DNA of 6,222 bases from the NCBI GenBank assembly GCA_902468045.1, contig CABQXG010000087.1, positions 1 to 6,222 of the forward strand, in the 5' to 3' direction. A program made the position numbers and the translations under genes. Below the pieces are notes generated by a model that made no database searches, had not been told where the DNA came from, and saw nothing but the letters and a program-made list of their open reading frames with translations. Positions 6,035 through 6,222 of this stretch are shown here, piece by piece. The stretch's first letter is position 1, and the number at the start of each line of letters is the position of its first letter. The stretch is from an uncultured Collinsella sp. GTDB taxonomy: Bacteria > Actinomycetota > Coriobacteriia > Coriobacteriales > Coriobacteriaceae.

Positions 6035-6066
6035 TTTATATTAACTCACATCAAACGGTTTTTCAT
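6035..6066 (-). promoter_or_regulatory. Candidate ptsH promoter with operator-like sequence
   Basis: On the minus strand, ATGAAA (6061-6066) and TAATAT (6038-6043) are 17 bases apart, and an alternative -10, TATAAA (6035-6040), overlaps the latter. Initiation near 6028-6031 would give a leader of about 60 bases that includes the whole sequestering element. The spacer and -35 overlap an imperfect palindrome, ATCAAACGGTTTTTCAT (6050-6066), with AAAC-G-GTTT at its left part. It looks loosely like a LacI-family or cre operator but does not fit the cre spacing. Confidence 0.4.
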
Positions 6067-6118
6067 TGTGTTTCAGACGAATTATTGGACAGATGTGTTT
6101 GTCGTCCGCTTGCTCGCC

Positions 6119-6206
6119 CACAGGGGCCCGTGCGCGGCCTGTGAGATTTCCTGCTCTACAGTCCTGCTCGCACGAAGAGCACATTAAGTGCTCTTCGGCT
6201 CGTGCG
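6119..6206. other. Unexplained hairpin-rich intergenic segment
   Basis: No gene is visible from 5970 to the window end. Beyond the ptsH promoter this segment holds two strong inverted repeats. The first is CACAGG/CCTGTG (6119-6124 with 6138-6143), with an inner CCG/CGG. The second is CGAAGAGCAC/GTGCTCTTCG (6173-6182 with 6188-6197), loop ATTAA. Its alternative outer pairing CGCACG/CGTGCG (6169-6174 with 6201-6206) leaves a 5-base bulge. An 8-base direct repeat TCCTGCTC (6149-6156 and 6162-6169) lies between them. Neither hairpin is followed by a clear T-run on either strand, so a standard terminator is not supported. Confidence 0.45.
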
Positions 6207-6222
6207 GAACTCGCGATAAATC

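Noticed and set aside
6033..6052. CRP-like half-site TGTGAGTTAA upstream of ptsH.
   Set aside because: Only one half matches, with no symmetric TCACA on the other side, and a CRP system is not supported by anything in the window.
6050..6066. A true cre site for CcpA at the ptsH promoter.
   Set aside because: The central CG is not at the position the cre consensus requires on either strand. It is kept only as an operator-like palindrome.
5972..6187. Plus-strand open frame of 71 codons opposite the ptsH leader.
   Set aside because: It begins with TTG, has no ribosome site, matches no family I know and crosses the ptsH promoter and a hairpin.
6169..6206. Intrinsic terminator at the right end of the window.
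   Set aside because: The stem is strong, but neither strand has a T-run after it, and no gene within the window ends there.

Overview
The window most likely comes from a Coriobacteriia-type actinobacterium, with a Collinsella-like genome as the best guess. This rests on the GC-rich, strongly biased codon use, on a Bacillus-like HPr in a high-GC background, and on remembered gene order. It is not a database result. All recognisable genes lie on the minus strand, so transcription runs from the right end of the window to the left.

Layout in the direction of transcription: an upstream non-coding stretch (about 5970-6222) holds the ptsH leader and two unexplained hairpins. It is followed by ptsH (HPr, 5706-5969) and ptsI (PTS enzyme I, 3869-5572). 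Next come two tandem 310-residue PfkB-family sugar-phosphate kinases related to 1-phosphofructokinase and tagatose-6-phosphate kinase (2862-3794 and 1741-2673). The series ends with cca (tRNA CCA-adding nucleotidyltransferase with an HD domain, 182-1576) and the 5' part of a tRNA-Glu(CTC), cut by the window edge (1-54).

The genes form a sugar-uptake and early-glycolysis module. Enzyme I takes phosphate from PEP and passes it to HPr, which supplies sugar-specific EII permeases encoded elsewhere. The PfkB kinases would then phosphorylate a PTS-derived sugar phosphate, for example fructose-1-phosphate to fructose-1,6-bisphosphate. No EII permease or sugar-specific regulator is present. The cca gene and the tRNA belong to tRNA maturation and appear to be separate units.

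The region is ordinary in content but punctuated. Good intrinsic terminators follow both kinase genes, a leaky-looking one sits between ptsH and ptsI, and a weak one follows cca. The best candidate for something undescribed is the ptsH leader. There an 8-base element (6013-6020) is perfectly complementary to the ptsH Shine-Dalgarno region (5973-5980) and overlaps a competing small hairpin. Other points of note are variant active-site motifs shared by the two kinases (CAGD instead of GAGD, NGKG instead of GGKG) and a Gln-to-Gly change in the enzyme I PEP-binding signature. No mobile element, CRISPR array or defence system is visible.
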